Below, in pieces: positions 1-8,015 of a DNA stretch of 64,000 nucleotides. The first letter of the stretch is position 1; every line of letters starts with the position of its first letter. The stretch covers positions 310,001-374,000 of the forward strand of contig NZ_NIWT01000002.1 in the NCBI RefSeq assembly GCF_002236115.1, given 5' to 3'. This DNA comes from Pseudomonas jessenii (GTDB lineage: Bacteria; Pseudomonadota; Gammaproteobacteria; Pseudomonadales; Pseudomonadaceae). Made by a program: the position numbers and the translations under genes. The notes beneath the pieces are model-generated. The model saw only the letters and a list, made by a program, of their open reading frames with translations. It searched no databases and was not told where the DNA came from.

Positions 1-868
1 TGGGTTGTTTCGCCGAACCATTCCACTGCACCCATTCGAACGTCCACATGTCCCACAGCTGTGGATAATCGACCGGGGCATTGGCCACGCGGTAGTTGTC
101 GGGGGAAATCGCATCACCGAAGCTGGCGTTGGCGATGCGCCCGAAGGCGTCTGTGCGACCCGGGCCTTCCTCGGTCGGATAGAGCCCGCGATGGGTGTCG
201 TTCCAGGCCACTTTGAGGAATGTATCCAGTGAAGATTTGAAATCTTTGCGCAACTGTTGGTGGCGCGTCTCGTAGTCCTGGCCAAGCACGTTGCGTGCGA
301 AGCGCTCGAATTTCCACGGGTTGTAGTAAGTGGAGGCGAGGCTGGCCACCAGGGCCTGTCCGAAACTGCCGCCTTTGAGCGTAGGAACACTGGACGGCAG
401 CACATGTTGCGCCGAGCCGCCGTCGATACGCAGGGCTTGACCCTTGAAACGCAGTTCACCGGTGTGGCAGGCCGCGCAGGTGATATCCAGAAACACATCC
501 GGGCTCCCCGCGTTCTGGTGCCGGGTAAAGCCTGCCGGGAGGTTGCCGGGGTTGTTCGGTGTTGGTGCCTGGCCGGGGTCCACCAGGAAACCGAAGCGGG
601 CGAGGTATTCGGGGGTGGCGAAGCGTTGTTGCGAGAAGGGCAGTTCGAGGGCAGTGAACCAGTCATAGCGCAAGCCTTTGACCTGAGTGCCCTGGGGCGT
701 GAAGTAATAAGTATCTCGATCGGCGGCGCTCCATTGCTCCAGGTAATGCACCTGTTGTGCGGGCGACCAGGCCGGCAATTTCGGGTTGGCGACGTAATAA
801 AGAACCACGGCGATGACCAGCCCGAGCAGTAGTGCGATGAGAATCAGCAAGCGAAAGAAGAGGTGCAA
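1..868 (-). CDS. Membrane-anchored c-type cytochrome, N-terminal part (cut by window edge)
   Basis: Translating the minus strand from a TTG at 868 gives an uninterrupted frame of about 289 codons that runs off the window start. The TTG sits about 8 nt after AAGGAC, which fits a ribosome-binding site, and no ATG lies near. Residues 5-25 are one hydrophobic helix (uncleaved anchor or signal). A single CAACH haem-binding motif lies near residue 139. The long spacing and the sequence around the motif resemble the large di-haem peroxidase/RoxA-like cytochromes, so a second CxxCH is expected beyond position 1. The substrate is unknown. The protein probably faces the periplasm. Confidence 0.75.
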   Translation of the reverse strand, partial: MHLFFRLLILIALLLGLVIAVVLYYVANPKLPAWSPAQQVHYLEQWSAADRDTYYFTPQGTQVKGLRYDWFTALELPFSQQRFATPEYLARFGFLVDPGQAPTPNNPGNLPAGFTRHQNAGSPDVFLDITCAACHTGELRFKGQALRIDGGSAQHVLPSSVPTLKGGSFGQALVASLASTYYNPWKFERFARNVLGQDYETRHQQLRKDFKSSLDTFLKVAWNDTHRGLYPTEEGPGRTDAFGRIANASFGDAISPDNYRVANAPVDYPQLWDMWTFEWVQWNGSAKQP

Positions 869-1027
869 AATAAACGTCCTTGTCGAATGATCATGCCGTT
901 ATGCCCGAGCACTCAGGGTGGGGCAAGAGGCCATTACGCCAGATATTGTAGGTTCAGGAATCAGCCTGCGTCGGAACAAGATGAAAGAAGCTTCATCGAC
1001 AGGAATTGTGAAATGCGTTTAAACACC

Positions 1028-1054
1028 TGAACTTATCAATTGTTTCCGGCTCTC
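1028..1054 (+). promoter_or_regulatory. Candidate AlgU (sigma-22/RpoE) promoter for the FKBP gene
   Basis: GAACTT at 1028-1033, a 16-nt spacer, then TCTCA at 1050-1054. The AlgU consensus is GAACTT-N16/17-TCTGA, so the -35 is exact and the -10 has one mismatch. It lies 85 nt upstream of the FKBP lipoprotein start. Envelope-stress control of periplasmic folding factors is well known in this sigma-factor family, which makes the match plausible, but it is a motif call only. Confidence 0.45.
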
Positions 1055-1138
1055 ATGCCGGTAGCCATTGGTCGTGGCGGCCTGATAAGCTCGCGGCTTT
1101 ACTCGATTGCCCTTTAGGCGCATGAACAAGGAAATAGC

Positions 1139-1855
1139 ATGAAACAGCATCGGTTGGCGGCGGCGGTAGCCCTGGTTGGCCTGGTACTCGCGGGTTGTGA
1201 TTCGCAGACCAGCGTAGAGCTGAAAACTCCGGCGCAAAAAGCTTCCTACGGCATTGGCCTGAACATGGGCAAGAGCCTGGCTCAGGAAGGCATGGATGAC
1301 CTGGATTCCAAGGCTGTAGCCCAGGGCATCGAAGACGCCGTCGGCAAGAAAGAGCAGAAGCTCAAAGACGAAGAACTGGTCGAGGCGTTCGCCGCACTGC
1401 AAAAGCGTGCCGAAGAGCGCATGGCCAAGATGAGCGAAGAGTCGGCGGCTGCCGGCAAGAAATTCCTCGAAGACAACGCCAAGAAAGCTGGCGTGACCAC
1501 CACCGCTTCGGGCTTGCAGTACGAAGTCGTGCAGAAAGCCGATGGTCCTCAGCCAAAGCCGACTGACGTAGTGACCGTTCACTACACCGGCAAGCTGACC
1601 AATGGCACCGTATTCGACAGCTCCGTCGAGCGCGGCAGCCCGATTGATCTGCCGGTCAGCGGTGTGATCCCGGGTTGGGTCGAAGGCCTGCAACTGATGC
1701 ACGTTGGCGAGAAGTACAAGCTGTACATCCCTGCTGACCTGGCTTACGGTGCTCAAAGCCCAAGCCCGGCGATTCCAGCCAACTCGGTGCTGGTATTCGA
1801 CCTGGAACTGCTGGCCATCAAGGATCCGGCAAAAGAAGACGCCGCTGCCAAGTAA
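1139..1855 (+). CDS. FKBP-type peptidyl-prolyl isomerase, lipoprotein (FkpA/Mip-like)
   Basis: 238 aa. Residues 1-20 form a lipoprotein signal with a VLAGC lipobox (Cys20, then Asp), so the mature protein should be lipidated, unlike E. coli FkpA. Residues 28-120 form the helical dimerisation arm typical of FKBP_N. Residues 130-228 form the FKBP catalytic domain, with VTVHYTGKL, GTVFDSS and VIPGWVEGL. It should catalyse proline isomerisation and chaperone periplasmic or surface proteins. AAGGAA precedes the ATG. A factor-independent terminator follows directly, so it is probably monocistronic. Confidence 0.93.
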   Translation: MKQHRLAAAVALVGLVLAGCDSQTSVELKTPAQKASYGIGLNMGKSLAQEGMDDLDSKAVAQGIEDAVGKKEQKLKDEELVEAFAALQKRAEERMAKMSEESAAAGKKFLEDNAKKAGVTTTASGLQYEVVQKADGPQPKPTDVVTVHYTGKLTNGTVFDSSVERGSPIDLPVSGVIPGWVEGLQLMHVGEKYKLYIPADLAYGAQSPSPAIPANSVLVFDLELLAIKDPAKEDAAAK

Positions 1856-1872
1856 CCAGCGCCTGCTTCGAT

Positions 1873-1902
1873 AACAACGCCTCGCTCATGCGGGGCGTTG
1901 TT
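1873..1902 (+). terminator. Stem-loop terminator of the FKBP gene
   Basis: AACAACGCC (1873-1881) pairs perfectly with GGCGTTGTT (1894-1902), 18 nt after the FKBP stop. The U-tract is short, so termination strength is uncertain. Confidence 0.65.
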
Positions 1903-2105
1903 GCATCTGGCGTTCGGTACGGGTAAACAAAACGAACAGACGCTCTAGGCTGGAGTCTTAGGCATAGTAGTGTTGGCGGTAGACGCACAAGGCCGCCAAG
2001 TCAATGAAATTATGGGTTTTTTTTGATGAGTAAAAAACGCCCGATCTGAACGCGGGCCTTGTAAAACGGGGCTTACAGCGATGAAAAGCAGCTCTGTTCA
2101 CAAGG

Positions 2106-2128
2106 TTATCCACAATTTGTGTGGATAA
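2106..2128. promoter_or_regulatory. Two perfect DnaA boxes in inverted orientation
   Basis: TTATCCACA at 2106-2114 and TGTGGATAA at 2120-2128 both match the consensus DnaA box. They form 10-bp inverted arms (2105-2114 and 2120-2129) around a 5-bp spacer, 17 bp upstream of the DUF1232 start. They could bind DnaA as a dyad, or simply form an RNA hairpin in the leader. Confidence 0.6.
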
Positions 2129-2144
2129 CATTTCAACGGGAGGA

Positions 2145-2603
2145 ATGATGAAAACGCCTTGGAGTTTCGCTCGTTTCCTGCCGCTGGCCGGACGTCTGCT
2201 GGCACGCGGTCGATTGCCGACCCTGTTGTTCGCGGTCGCCAGTAAAGGCGCAAGCCAGGGTAATCGATTGGGCAAGATCAAGGACGACTTGAAGCTGTTG
2301 CAGGCACTCTGCCTGGCCTACTGGCGTGGTGAGTATCGCGCCATCAGCCCCAAGGCGCTGGTTTCGGTTGTCGCGGGCCTGATGTATTTCCTCAGTCCGG
2401 TGGATGCGATCCTGGATTTCATTCCAGTATTTGGCATGCTCGATGACATCGCGGTACTGGCATGGCTGATGAAAGTGCTCGACGACGAGCTCAATGCCTT
2501 CCGCGCCTGGCGCAAACGGCAGGTGCCCGAGAAGCTCGCGGTGGTTGAGCGTCTGCCTGATACCCCCGAACAACTTCAACTTCAAGGCCCGAAAAAACAC
2601 TGA
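2145..2603 (+). CDS. YkvA-family (DUF1232) membrane-associated protein
   Basis: 152 aa from the ATG at 2145, which follows GGGAGGA; the open frame extends 8 codons further upstream without a better site. The DUF1232 core (about residues 60-105) is recognisable by its LSPVDAI and DFIPVFGMLDD stretches, which form a short hydrophobic hairpin. The C-terminal 40 residues are charged. The family's function is not established. A DnaA-box dyad lies in its leader, so a link between its expression and replication is possible but speculative. Confidence 0.8.
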   Translation: MMKTPWSFARFLPLAGRLLARGRLPTLLFAVASKGASQGNRLGKIKDDLKLLQALCLAYWRGEYRAISPKALVSVVAGLMYFLSPVDAILDFIPVFGMLDDIAVLAWLMKVLDDELNAFRAWRKRQVPEKLAVVERLPDTPEQLQLQGPKKH

Positions 2604-2717
2604 TTCGATTTTGACGAGTTCATAGATTGATGCCCCCCGCGACCTTGGCCGCTGTTAGGATTACACTTCTAGGGAAAAGTGCCGACTCGCTAAGTGTTGT
2701 TGTCCTACGGGGTAGTG

Positions 2718-3059
2718 ATGGATATTCAGATAATTACACGCGAAGGCGAGCCCGAATATGCGGTTCTGCCATGGGCTCAGTATCAGGCGTTATTGAAAGC
2801 AGCGGGCATCAAAGAGCAAGCGTCGCCTCAAGCCACGAAGCCTCAGGCGGCGACACCAGACGCGATACTTCCGGGTCTGGATCAACTACGCAGTTTGCGC
2901 GAGGGGAAGGGCATCGCCATCGAGGCGTTGGCCCGCACGGTAGGCATCAGCCCGTCTTACCTGGCCATGATCGAAAGTGGCGAGCGTCTGCCCGACGCCG
3001 CGATTCGCCGTAGCCTGGCCTGGGAATTGACGGTGCCAGGGTGGAGGGATGAATCGTGA
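2718..3059 (+). CDS. XRE-type helix-turn-helix regulator
   Basis: 113 aa from the ATG at 2718. The N-terminal 30 residues (ITREGEPEYAVLPWAQYQAL) look like the small fold seen in antitoxin-like or DUF2442-type N-termini. Residues 60-105 are a Cro/C1-type HTH with GISPSYLAMIESGERLP. It overlaps the next gene by 4 nt (GTGA), so the two are translationally coupled. It could be autoregulatory. Toxin-antitoxin membership is possible, but neither downstream product resembles a known toxin. Confidence 0.75.
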   Translation: MDIQIITREGEPEYAVLPWAQYQALLKAAGIKEQASPQATKPQAATPDAILPGLDQLRSLREGKGIAIEALARTVGISPSYLAMIESGERLPDAAIRRSLAWELTVPGWRDES

Positions 3060-3427
3060 GCGTACGCATCAGTCGTCAACATTGGGACGGATTGCTCGGC
3101 GAACTGGATCAGGCGCGTCGCCAGCGCCATCTGTTGACGTACCGGGCATTGCTGGAGCGTTTGCAGCTGCCGACCCCGGCCATGCAGACCCTAACGGCGG
3201 CCCTTGAGCATCTGGCGGCTTTGGACGCCAGGGCGGAGCAGCCATTGCGCAGTTCACTGGTGATCAGTCAGGGCGCCAGCCGCTTGCCGCGCACTGGATT
3301 CTTTGAATGTGTCGAGCGTCTCGGGCGTTTTTCCGGGCCGTCGGACGGCGTTGCCGCCGCATCCTGGCATGCTTCGGAAGTGGTGCGGGTATTCGAGTAC
3401 GAATACCCGGAATCGGCCGAGGCCTGA
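3056..3427 (+). CDS. Conserved hypothetical protein, second gene of the HTH operon
   Basis: 123 aa with a GTG start overlapping the HTH stop codon. It is predicted largely alpha-helical and rich in Leu, Arg and Ala (QHWDGLLGELDQARRQRHLL), with no signal peptide or membrane segment. I recognise no domain. Its tight coupling to an XRE regulator upstream and a Sel1-repeat protein directly downstream suggests a shared function. Confidence 0.7.
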   Translation: MSVRISRQHWDGLLGELDQARRQRHLLTYRALLERLQLPTPAMQTLTAALEHLAALDARAEQPLRSSLVISQGASRLPRTGFFECVERLGRFSGPSDGVAAASWHASEVVRVFEYEYPESAEA

Positions 3428-3835
3428 GTGTTTTTACAACTCAAGGCGCGGGCTGGTTACTGGCTCGCGCGCCGATTGTTTCACTGGTCATGGTTTGTCC
3501 GTCAGCCACGTGGCTGGCGCTGGCTCGAAGGCCAGTTCGCACGCATGGCCAACTTGGGCGATGTCGGCGCCCAGAGCTTCTATGGGCACATCCTGGCGTT
3601 TCGCGGCGTCGGCCTCGGTGCTCGTGAGGAGGGCGTGCGTTTGTTGCGCCTGGCGGCGTTGGCGGGCGATGGCAAGGCGGCGTATCAGGTGGGCGTCATC
3701 ACACTGGCCGGGACGGCGAGCAAGGCTCCGGATCCGGTCGAAGCGGCGCGATTCTGGGAGATGGCGGCGAAGGCCGGGCATCCATTGGCGCCGATCAAGC
3801 TCGAAGAGCTGAAGTCTTCCTCGGCGCCTCGTTGA
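3428..3835 (+). CDS. Sel1-like tetratricopeptide repeat protein
   Basis: 135 aa. The GTG start abuts the previous TGA. After an amphipathic N-terminus (residues 1-35, LKARAGYWLARRLFH), residues 38-125 hold two Sel1-like repeats: GDVGAQSFYGHILA... then GDGKAAYQVGVITL...AARFWEMAAKAGH. Such repeats form helical scaffolds for protein-protein contacts. It has no signal peptide, so it is probably cytoplasmic. It is the last gene of the three-gene HTH operon and converges on the EAL-GGDEF gene. Confidence 0.8.
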   Translation: MFLQLKARAGYWLARRLFHWSWFVRQPRGWRWLEGQFARMANLGDVGAQSFYGHILAFRGVGLGAREEGVRLLRLAALAGDGKAAYQVGVITLAGTASKAPDPVEAARFWEMAAKAGHPLAPIKLEELKSSSAPR

Positions 3836-3859
3836 TGGGAGTGAAGCCGGAAAGCGCCC

Positions 3860-5650
3860 TTATCGATGCCCGGAAACGAGCAGCTCTTCAACAGTCGAAA
3901 CCACCCGGCTATCAATCACATGCACGCTATAGCCCTGCACATTCTTCGCATGGTGCTTGGCCTGTGATGCCATCTCGGCCAACTGGCTCGCATCGAGTTG
4001 TCCACAGGCCTGTGGATGCAAATGCACTACGCCGATCGACAGCGACAACAACGCAAACTCCTGGCGCTGCCCCTGGCGATTGGGTGCGATGAAGCAGCCG
4101 GCTTCCAGGTGCTCGCTGCGGTAGAAGCGCCGGCACTGGCTCTGGAAGTCGTCGAGCAACTGGTTCAAACGTTTGCGCCAGTCTTCCGGGCCTAGCACCA
4201 GCAGGAAATCATCGCCGCCGATGTGGCCGACGAAGTCGCGGGACGGGTCGACGCGATCGTTCAGGCATTGCGCCAGGCACAGCAGGACTTCGTCGCCGCG
4301 ACCATAGCCGTAGATGTCGTTGAAAGGTTTGAAGCTATCAATGTCCACGTAGCAGATCACCGATTCCCTTCGCTGTTGCAGCAGTCGCGTCAGGCATTGC
4401 TGAATCGGCACGTTGCCCGGAAGCAAGGTCAACGGGTTGGCGTAGCGGGCCTGCTGGATCTTCAGTTCCGTGATCAGCTTGAGCACGTCGATCACCCGGC
4501 CCAACCCCAGGTAACCGCCGTTGAGGGTAATGATGAAATCTTCTTCGATGCGCTGGCGGGCACGGCTGGTGATCAGGCGGCTGACTTGTTGCAGTGACTG
4601 GCTCAGCTCGACGGCGAGGAAGTCATCGTTCATCAGGCGGCTGATGGGCTTGCGGGCGAACAGGTCGGTGGCAAAGGGTTTGAGCAGGGCGTCGGAGAGC
4701 GAATGACGATGGACAATGCCGCAGGGTTGACCCTGTTCATCCAGGACTGCCAGCGAGTTCAGGTTGGCCTGGCGGCGAAAGGCTTCGAGCACCGTGGCGG
4801 TCGGCGTGTCGCGGTTCACCGCGGGCAGCTCGTTGAGCAGGGCGCTGAGGTCGCTGCCGTCTTCGCTCAGTGCAACGGCGGTGCTGTCCTGTCGGGGCAT
4901 CAATGTCCGGGCATCCCGTGGCGGGTGTTCCTGGGGGCGGCAGAGCAGATAGCCCTGTACCAGGTCCACGCCCATTTCGGTCAGCACCGTGAGTTCTTCG
5001 GGGAGCTCGATACCTTCGGCGATGACTTGCGCCCGCGAGGCCTTGGCGATTTGCAGGATCGAGCCGACGAACTCGCGCTTGAGTGCATCCTGATGAATGC
5101 CATCAATGAAATGCCGGTCGATTTTCACGTAATCCGGCCGTAGCTCGGACCACAAGCGCAAACTCGAATAGCCCGCTCCCAGGTCATCCAGCGCAATCGA
5201 AAACCCCATCGCCCGATAGTGATGCAGGGCGGTTTGCAGCAGCTGGAAATCGTCCGTCGGCGTCTGTTCCGTGAGCTCGATGACCACCTGGCTTGGCGCA
5301 ATGCCGAAATCCTGCAGCAATTGCAGGGTGCGCCCCGGTTGATGGGCCGCTTCGAGCAGGGACTCCGGGGACACGTTAAGGAACAACAGGCCAGGCAGTT
5401 GTTGCTCATTGAAGCGTCGGCAAGCGCTTTTGCGGCAGGCAATTTCCAGCTCGCTCAGGCGTCCGGCCTGGCGGGCGACGGCGAACAGGGCGACAGGGGA
5501 GTGCAGAGGGCTGTTGGAGGGGCCACGACTGAGGGCTTCGTAACCGAGGATGCGTCGTTCAGAGAGGCTGATGATCGGTTGGAACAGACTGTGTAAACCG
5601 CTTTGACTCAGGATCGAGCTCAAGGCACTCAGCTGTTCGGTTGTGGTCAT
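3860..5650 (-). CDS. EAL-CBS-GGDEF cyclic-di-GMP protein
   Basis: 596 aa from the ATG at 5650; a longer frame reaches 5704 but begins inside a terminator hairpin. The domain order is reversed from the usual GGDEF-EAL. An N-terminal EAL phosphodiesterase domain (about 10-250) retains EALSRG, FLNVSP, IELTE, LDDLGAGYSS, VKID and AEGIE, so it looks catalytically competent. A CBS pair (about 270-385) follows, then a GGDEF domain (about 430-585) in which the signature reads GGDDF and no RxxD inhibitory site stands before it. It has no membrane segment. The CBS pair suggests adenine-nucleotide sensing. It probably turns over c-di-GMP, with the GGDEF domain catalytic or regulatory. Confidence 0.92.
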   Translation of the reverse strand: MTTTEQLSALSSILSQSGLHSLFQPIISLSERRILGYEALSRGPSNSPLHSPVALFAVARQAGRLSELEIACRKSACRRFNEQQLPGLLFLNVSPESLLEAAHQPGRTLQLLQDFGIAPSQVVIELTEQTPTDDFQLLQTALHHYRAMGFSIALDDLGAGYSSLRLWSELRPDYVKIDRHFIDGIHQDALKREFVGSILQIAKASRAQVIAEGIELPEELTVLTEMGVDLVQGYLLCRPQEHPPRDARTLMPRQDSTAVALSEDGSDLSALLNELPAVNRDTPTATVLEAFRRQANLNSLAVLDEQGQPCGIVHRHSLSDALLKPFATDLFARKPISRLMNDDFLAVELSQSLQQVSRLITSRARQRIEEDFIITLNGGYLGLGRVIDVLKLITELKIQQARYANPLTLLPGNVPIQQCLTRLLQQRRESVICYVDIDSFKPFNDIYGYGRGDEVLLCLAQCLNDRVDPSRDFVGHIGGDDFLLVLGPEDWRKRLNQLLDDFQSQCRRFYRSEHLEAGCFIAPNRQGQRQEFALLSLSIGVVHLHPQACGQLDASQLAEMASQAKHHAKNVQGYSVHVIDSRVVSTVEELLVSGHR

Positions 5651-5670
5651 GGCGATCTCTGGCAATAAAA

Positions 5671-5716
5671 AAAGGACCGGGCGTGCCCTTGGTAAAAAGA
5701 GCACGCCCGGTCCTTT
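5671..5716 (-). terminator. Intrinsic terminator of prc
   Basis: AAAGGACCGGGCGTGC (5671-5686) pairs with GCACGCCCGGTCCTTT (5701-5716). On the minus strand it ends in a run of seven Ts, giving a strong terminator 80 nt after the prc stop and just ahead of the EAL-CBS-GGDEF gene. Confidence 0.9.
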
Positions 5717-5795
5717 ATTTCACGACAGAATGATGACTGTTTGATGACGCTACCGGGGCGTCAGCATTAAATTGCCATCAGTTGTTTGTACAAAC

Positions 5796-7910
5796 TCAGT
5801 GCTTGGCCACTGCCGTGTTGAGTTTCAGGTAGTCCAGCAGAATCCGCCCTGTTTCGCTGAGGTAGGCGTCGTCTTCCGGTTTGGTCTTGTCATCCTCGGC
5901 CGCGATGGCGTCCTCGTCTTCTTTCTTCAGCTCTTTGAGCGGCTCTTCGCCCTTGGCCTTGCGACGGATGTTTTCCATGGCCAGCTGTTTGGCTTCGATG
6001 TCGGCGTGCTGGGCACGACGCTCGACTTCATTGAGGCTGACGGTTTTCTCGGCCATCAGTTTCTGCGCCAGGGCCAGCTTGTCACGGATGAACACGAACT
6101 CCGCATCTTTGGCCGTACGCACGTCATGCTCGGACTGGAGCTGCGAAATGTACGGCTTGAACGGGTCGACCGCAGGCTTGATCGCCGCCTTGATGGTGTC
6201 CCATGGCATGGCTTCCGGCAGGGCACTTTCACCGATTTCCTTGGTGTCGATGATCGACGGGTAATCGATGTCCGGCAAGACGCCCTGATGCTGGGTGCTC
6301 TGCCCGGAAACCCGGTAGAACTTGGCCAGGGTCAGTTTCAGCTCGCCATGATTGAGCGGCTGAATGGTTTGCACGGTGCCTTTGCCGAAGGTCTGGCCGC
6401 CGATGATCAGCGCGCGGTGGTAGTCCTGCATGGCGCCGGCAAAAATCTCCGAAGCCGAGGCGGACAGGCGGTTGACGAGCAACGCCATCGGGCCTTTGTA
6501 GAACGCGCCCGGATTTTCATCCTCCAGGACATCGACCCGGCCATCGGCGTTACGCACGAGCACGGTCGGGCCTTTGTCGATGAACAGGCTGGTCAGCTCG
6601 GTGGCCTCTTGCAAGGAGCCGCCGCCGTTGTTGCGCAGGTCGATGACCACGCCGTCGACTTTCTCTTTCTGCAATTCGGTCAGCAGTTTCTTGACGTCGC
6701 GGGTGGTGCTCTTGTAATCCGGATCGCCGGCACGGAAGGCCTTGAAGTCCAGATAGAACGCCGGGATCTCGATGACGCCGAGCTTGTAGTCCTTGCCGTC
6801 CTGCTTCAGATTCAAGACCGACTTTTTCACGGCCTGATCTTCGAGTTTCACCGCTTCACGGGTGATCGGCACGATCTTGGTGGTCTGGTCGTTCGGCGCA
6901 TTGCTGGCCGGGATAACTTCCAGGCGCACCACGGTGCCCTTCGGACCACGGATCAGCTTGACCACTTCGTCCAGGCGCCAGCCCACGACGTCGACCATTT
7001 CCTTGTTGCCCTGGGCAACGCCGATGATCTTGTCGGCCGGTGCAACCTGCTTGGTCTTGTCCGCCGGACCTGCCGGCACCAGGCGCACGACTTTCACCTG
7101 GTCGTTATCGCTTTGCAACACGGCACCGATGCCCTCGAGGGACAGGCTCATGTTGATGTCGAAGTTCTCCGCGTTATCCGGCGACAGATAGTTGGTGTGC
7201 GGGTCGTAGGACATGGCGAAGGTGTTGATGTACGCCTGGAAGATGTCTTCCGCGCGGGTCTGGTCCAGGCGCGCCAGCTGGTTCTTGTAGCGCTTGGTCA
7301 GGGTTTCCTGGATCTGCTTGGAATCCTTGCCGGCGATCTTCTGACGCAGGACTTCGTCCTTGACGCGTTTGCGCCACAGGTCGTCGAGTTCTGCGGTGGA
7401 TTTGAGCCAAGGGGCGTCCTTGCGGTCGATCAGCAAGGTTTCCTTGGTGGTGAAGTCGATCTTGTCGACGCCTTTGTTCAGCTCGGCAATAGCGAAGTCC
7501 AGACGCGCCTTGACGCGGTCCAGGTAGCGCTTGTAGATGGTGAACCCGGCGTTCAGGTCGCCGCTCTTGAGGAAATCGTCGAACTGCGTCTTCCACTTGT
7601 CGAATTCGGCAATGTCGCTGGCCATGAAGTAGCTGCGCGACGGATCCAGCAGCTTGAGGTAGCTGTCGTAGATGATTACCGAGCGTGCGTCATCGAGCGG
7701 CGGCTTGCTGTAGTGGTGACGCTTGAGCAACTCCACGACGTTCAGACTGGCGATCACTTCGTCACGATCGGGTTGAAGCTTGTCCCAGCTATTGGCTGCG
7801 AATGTATTGCTCGACATCGGCAGCAAGCCGATACCGATGAATAAAGCGAGGGCAGTGCTGGGGAACAGATGCTTCATGCTGATTCGACGCGGGGACAATT
7901 GATAACGCAT
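5796..7910 (-). CDS. prc: Tail-specific (C-terminal processing) protease Prc/AlgO
   Basis: 704 aa from the ATG at 7910. An alternative ATG at 7877 gives a cleaner signal peptide (MKHLFPSTALALFIG...FAANSW) and may be the true start. A PDZ domain (about residues 240-320) begins near LEGIGAVLQ. The S41A peptidase core carries the catalytic Ser in NRLSASASEIF and the Lys in FGKGTVQ. A charged Lys/Glu-rich C-terminus follows. It is a periplasmic protease that trims or degrades proteins from non-polar C-termini; in P. aeruginosa it acts in MucA turnover and AlgU activation. It is followed by a strong terminator. Confidence 0.95.
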   Translation of the reverse strand: MRYQLSPRRISMKHLFPSTALALFIGIGLLPMSSNTFAANSWDKLQPDRDEVIASLNVVELLKRHHYSKPPLDDARSVIIYDSYLKLLDPSRSYFMASDIAEFDKWKTQFDDFLKSGDLNAGFTIYKRYLDRVKARLDFAIAELNKGVDKIDFTTKETLLIDRKDAPWLKSTAELDDLWRKRVKDEVLRQKIAGKDSKQIQETLTKRYKNQLARLDQTRAEDIFQAYINTFAMSYDPHTNYLSPDNAENFDINMSLSLEGIGAVLQSDNDQVKVVRLVPAGPADKTKQVAPADKIIGVAQGNKEMVDVVGWRLDEVVKLIRGPKGTVVRLEVIPASNAPNDQTTKIVPITREAVKLEDQAVKKSVLNLKQDGKDYKLGVIEIPAFYLDFKAFRAGDPDYKSTTRDVKKLLTELQKEKVDGVVIDLRNNGGGSLQEATELTSLFIDKGPTVLVRNADGRVDVLEDENPGAFYKGPMALLVNRLSASASEIFAGAMQDYHRALIIGGQTFGKGTVQTIQPLNHGELKLTLAKFYRVSGQSTQHQGVLPDIDYPSIIDTKEIGESALPEAMPWDTIKAAIKPAVDPFKPYISQLQSEHDVRTAKDAEFVFIRDKLALAQKLMAEKTVSLNEVERRAQHADIEAKQLAMENIRRKAKGEEPLKELKKEDEDAIAAEDDKTKPEDDAYLSETGRILLDYLKLNTAVAKH

Positions 7911-7961
7911 ATTAGGCCGTCTTTGAAGTCGCCGGTTCTTTGGGAGCCGGTCGCATAATGC

Positions 7962-7987
7962 AAAAAACCCGACGCTATAGCTTCGGG
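7962..7987 (-). terminator. Orphan intrinsic terminator between prc and the quinone oxidoreductase gene
   Basis: On the minus strand CCCGAAGCTATAGCGTCGGG (7987-7968) is followed by six Ts (7967-7962). The stem is CCCGA/TCGGG with GCTATAGC inside. It points at prc from upstream, with no annotated minus-strand gene ahead of it, so it may end a short leader or antisense RNA. Confidence 0.7.
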
Positions 7988-8015
7988 CTCAGTCCAGACT
8001 CACTATGGAGGCACT

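Noticed and set aside
60..68. Third perfect DnaA box TGTGGATAA
   Set aside because: Single copy inside the cytochrome coding region; one chance match is expected.
2718..3427. Toxin-antitoxin pair
   Set aside because: The HTH protein could be an antitoxin, but the partner shows no toxin motif and a third gene is coupled.
5772..7844. 690-codon plus-strand frame
   Set aside because: Antisense to prc, which has intact protease motifs.
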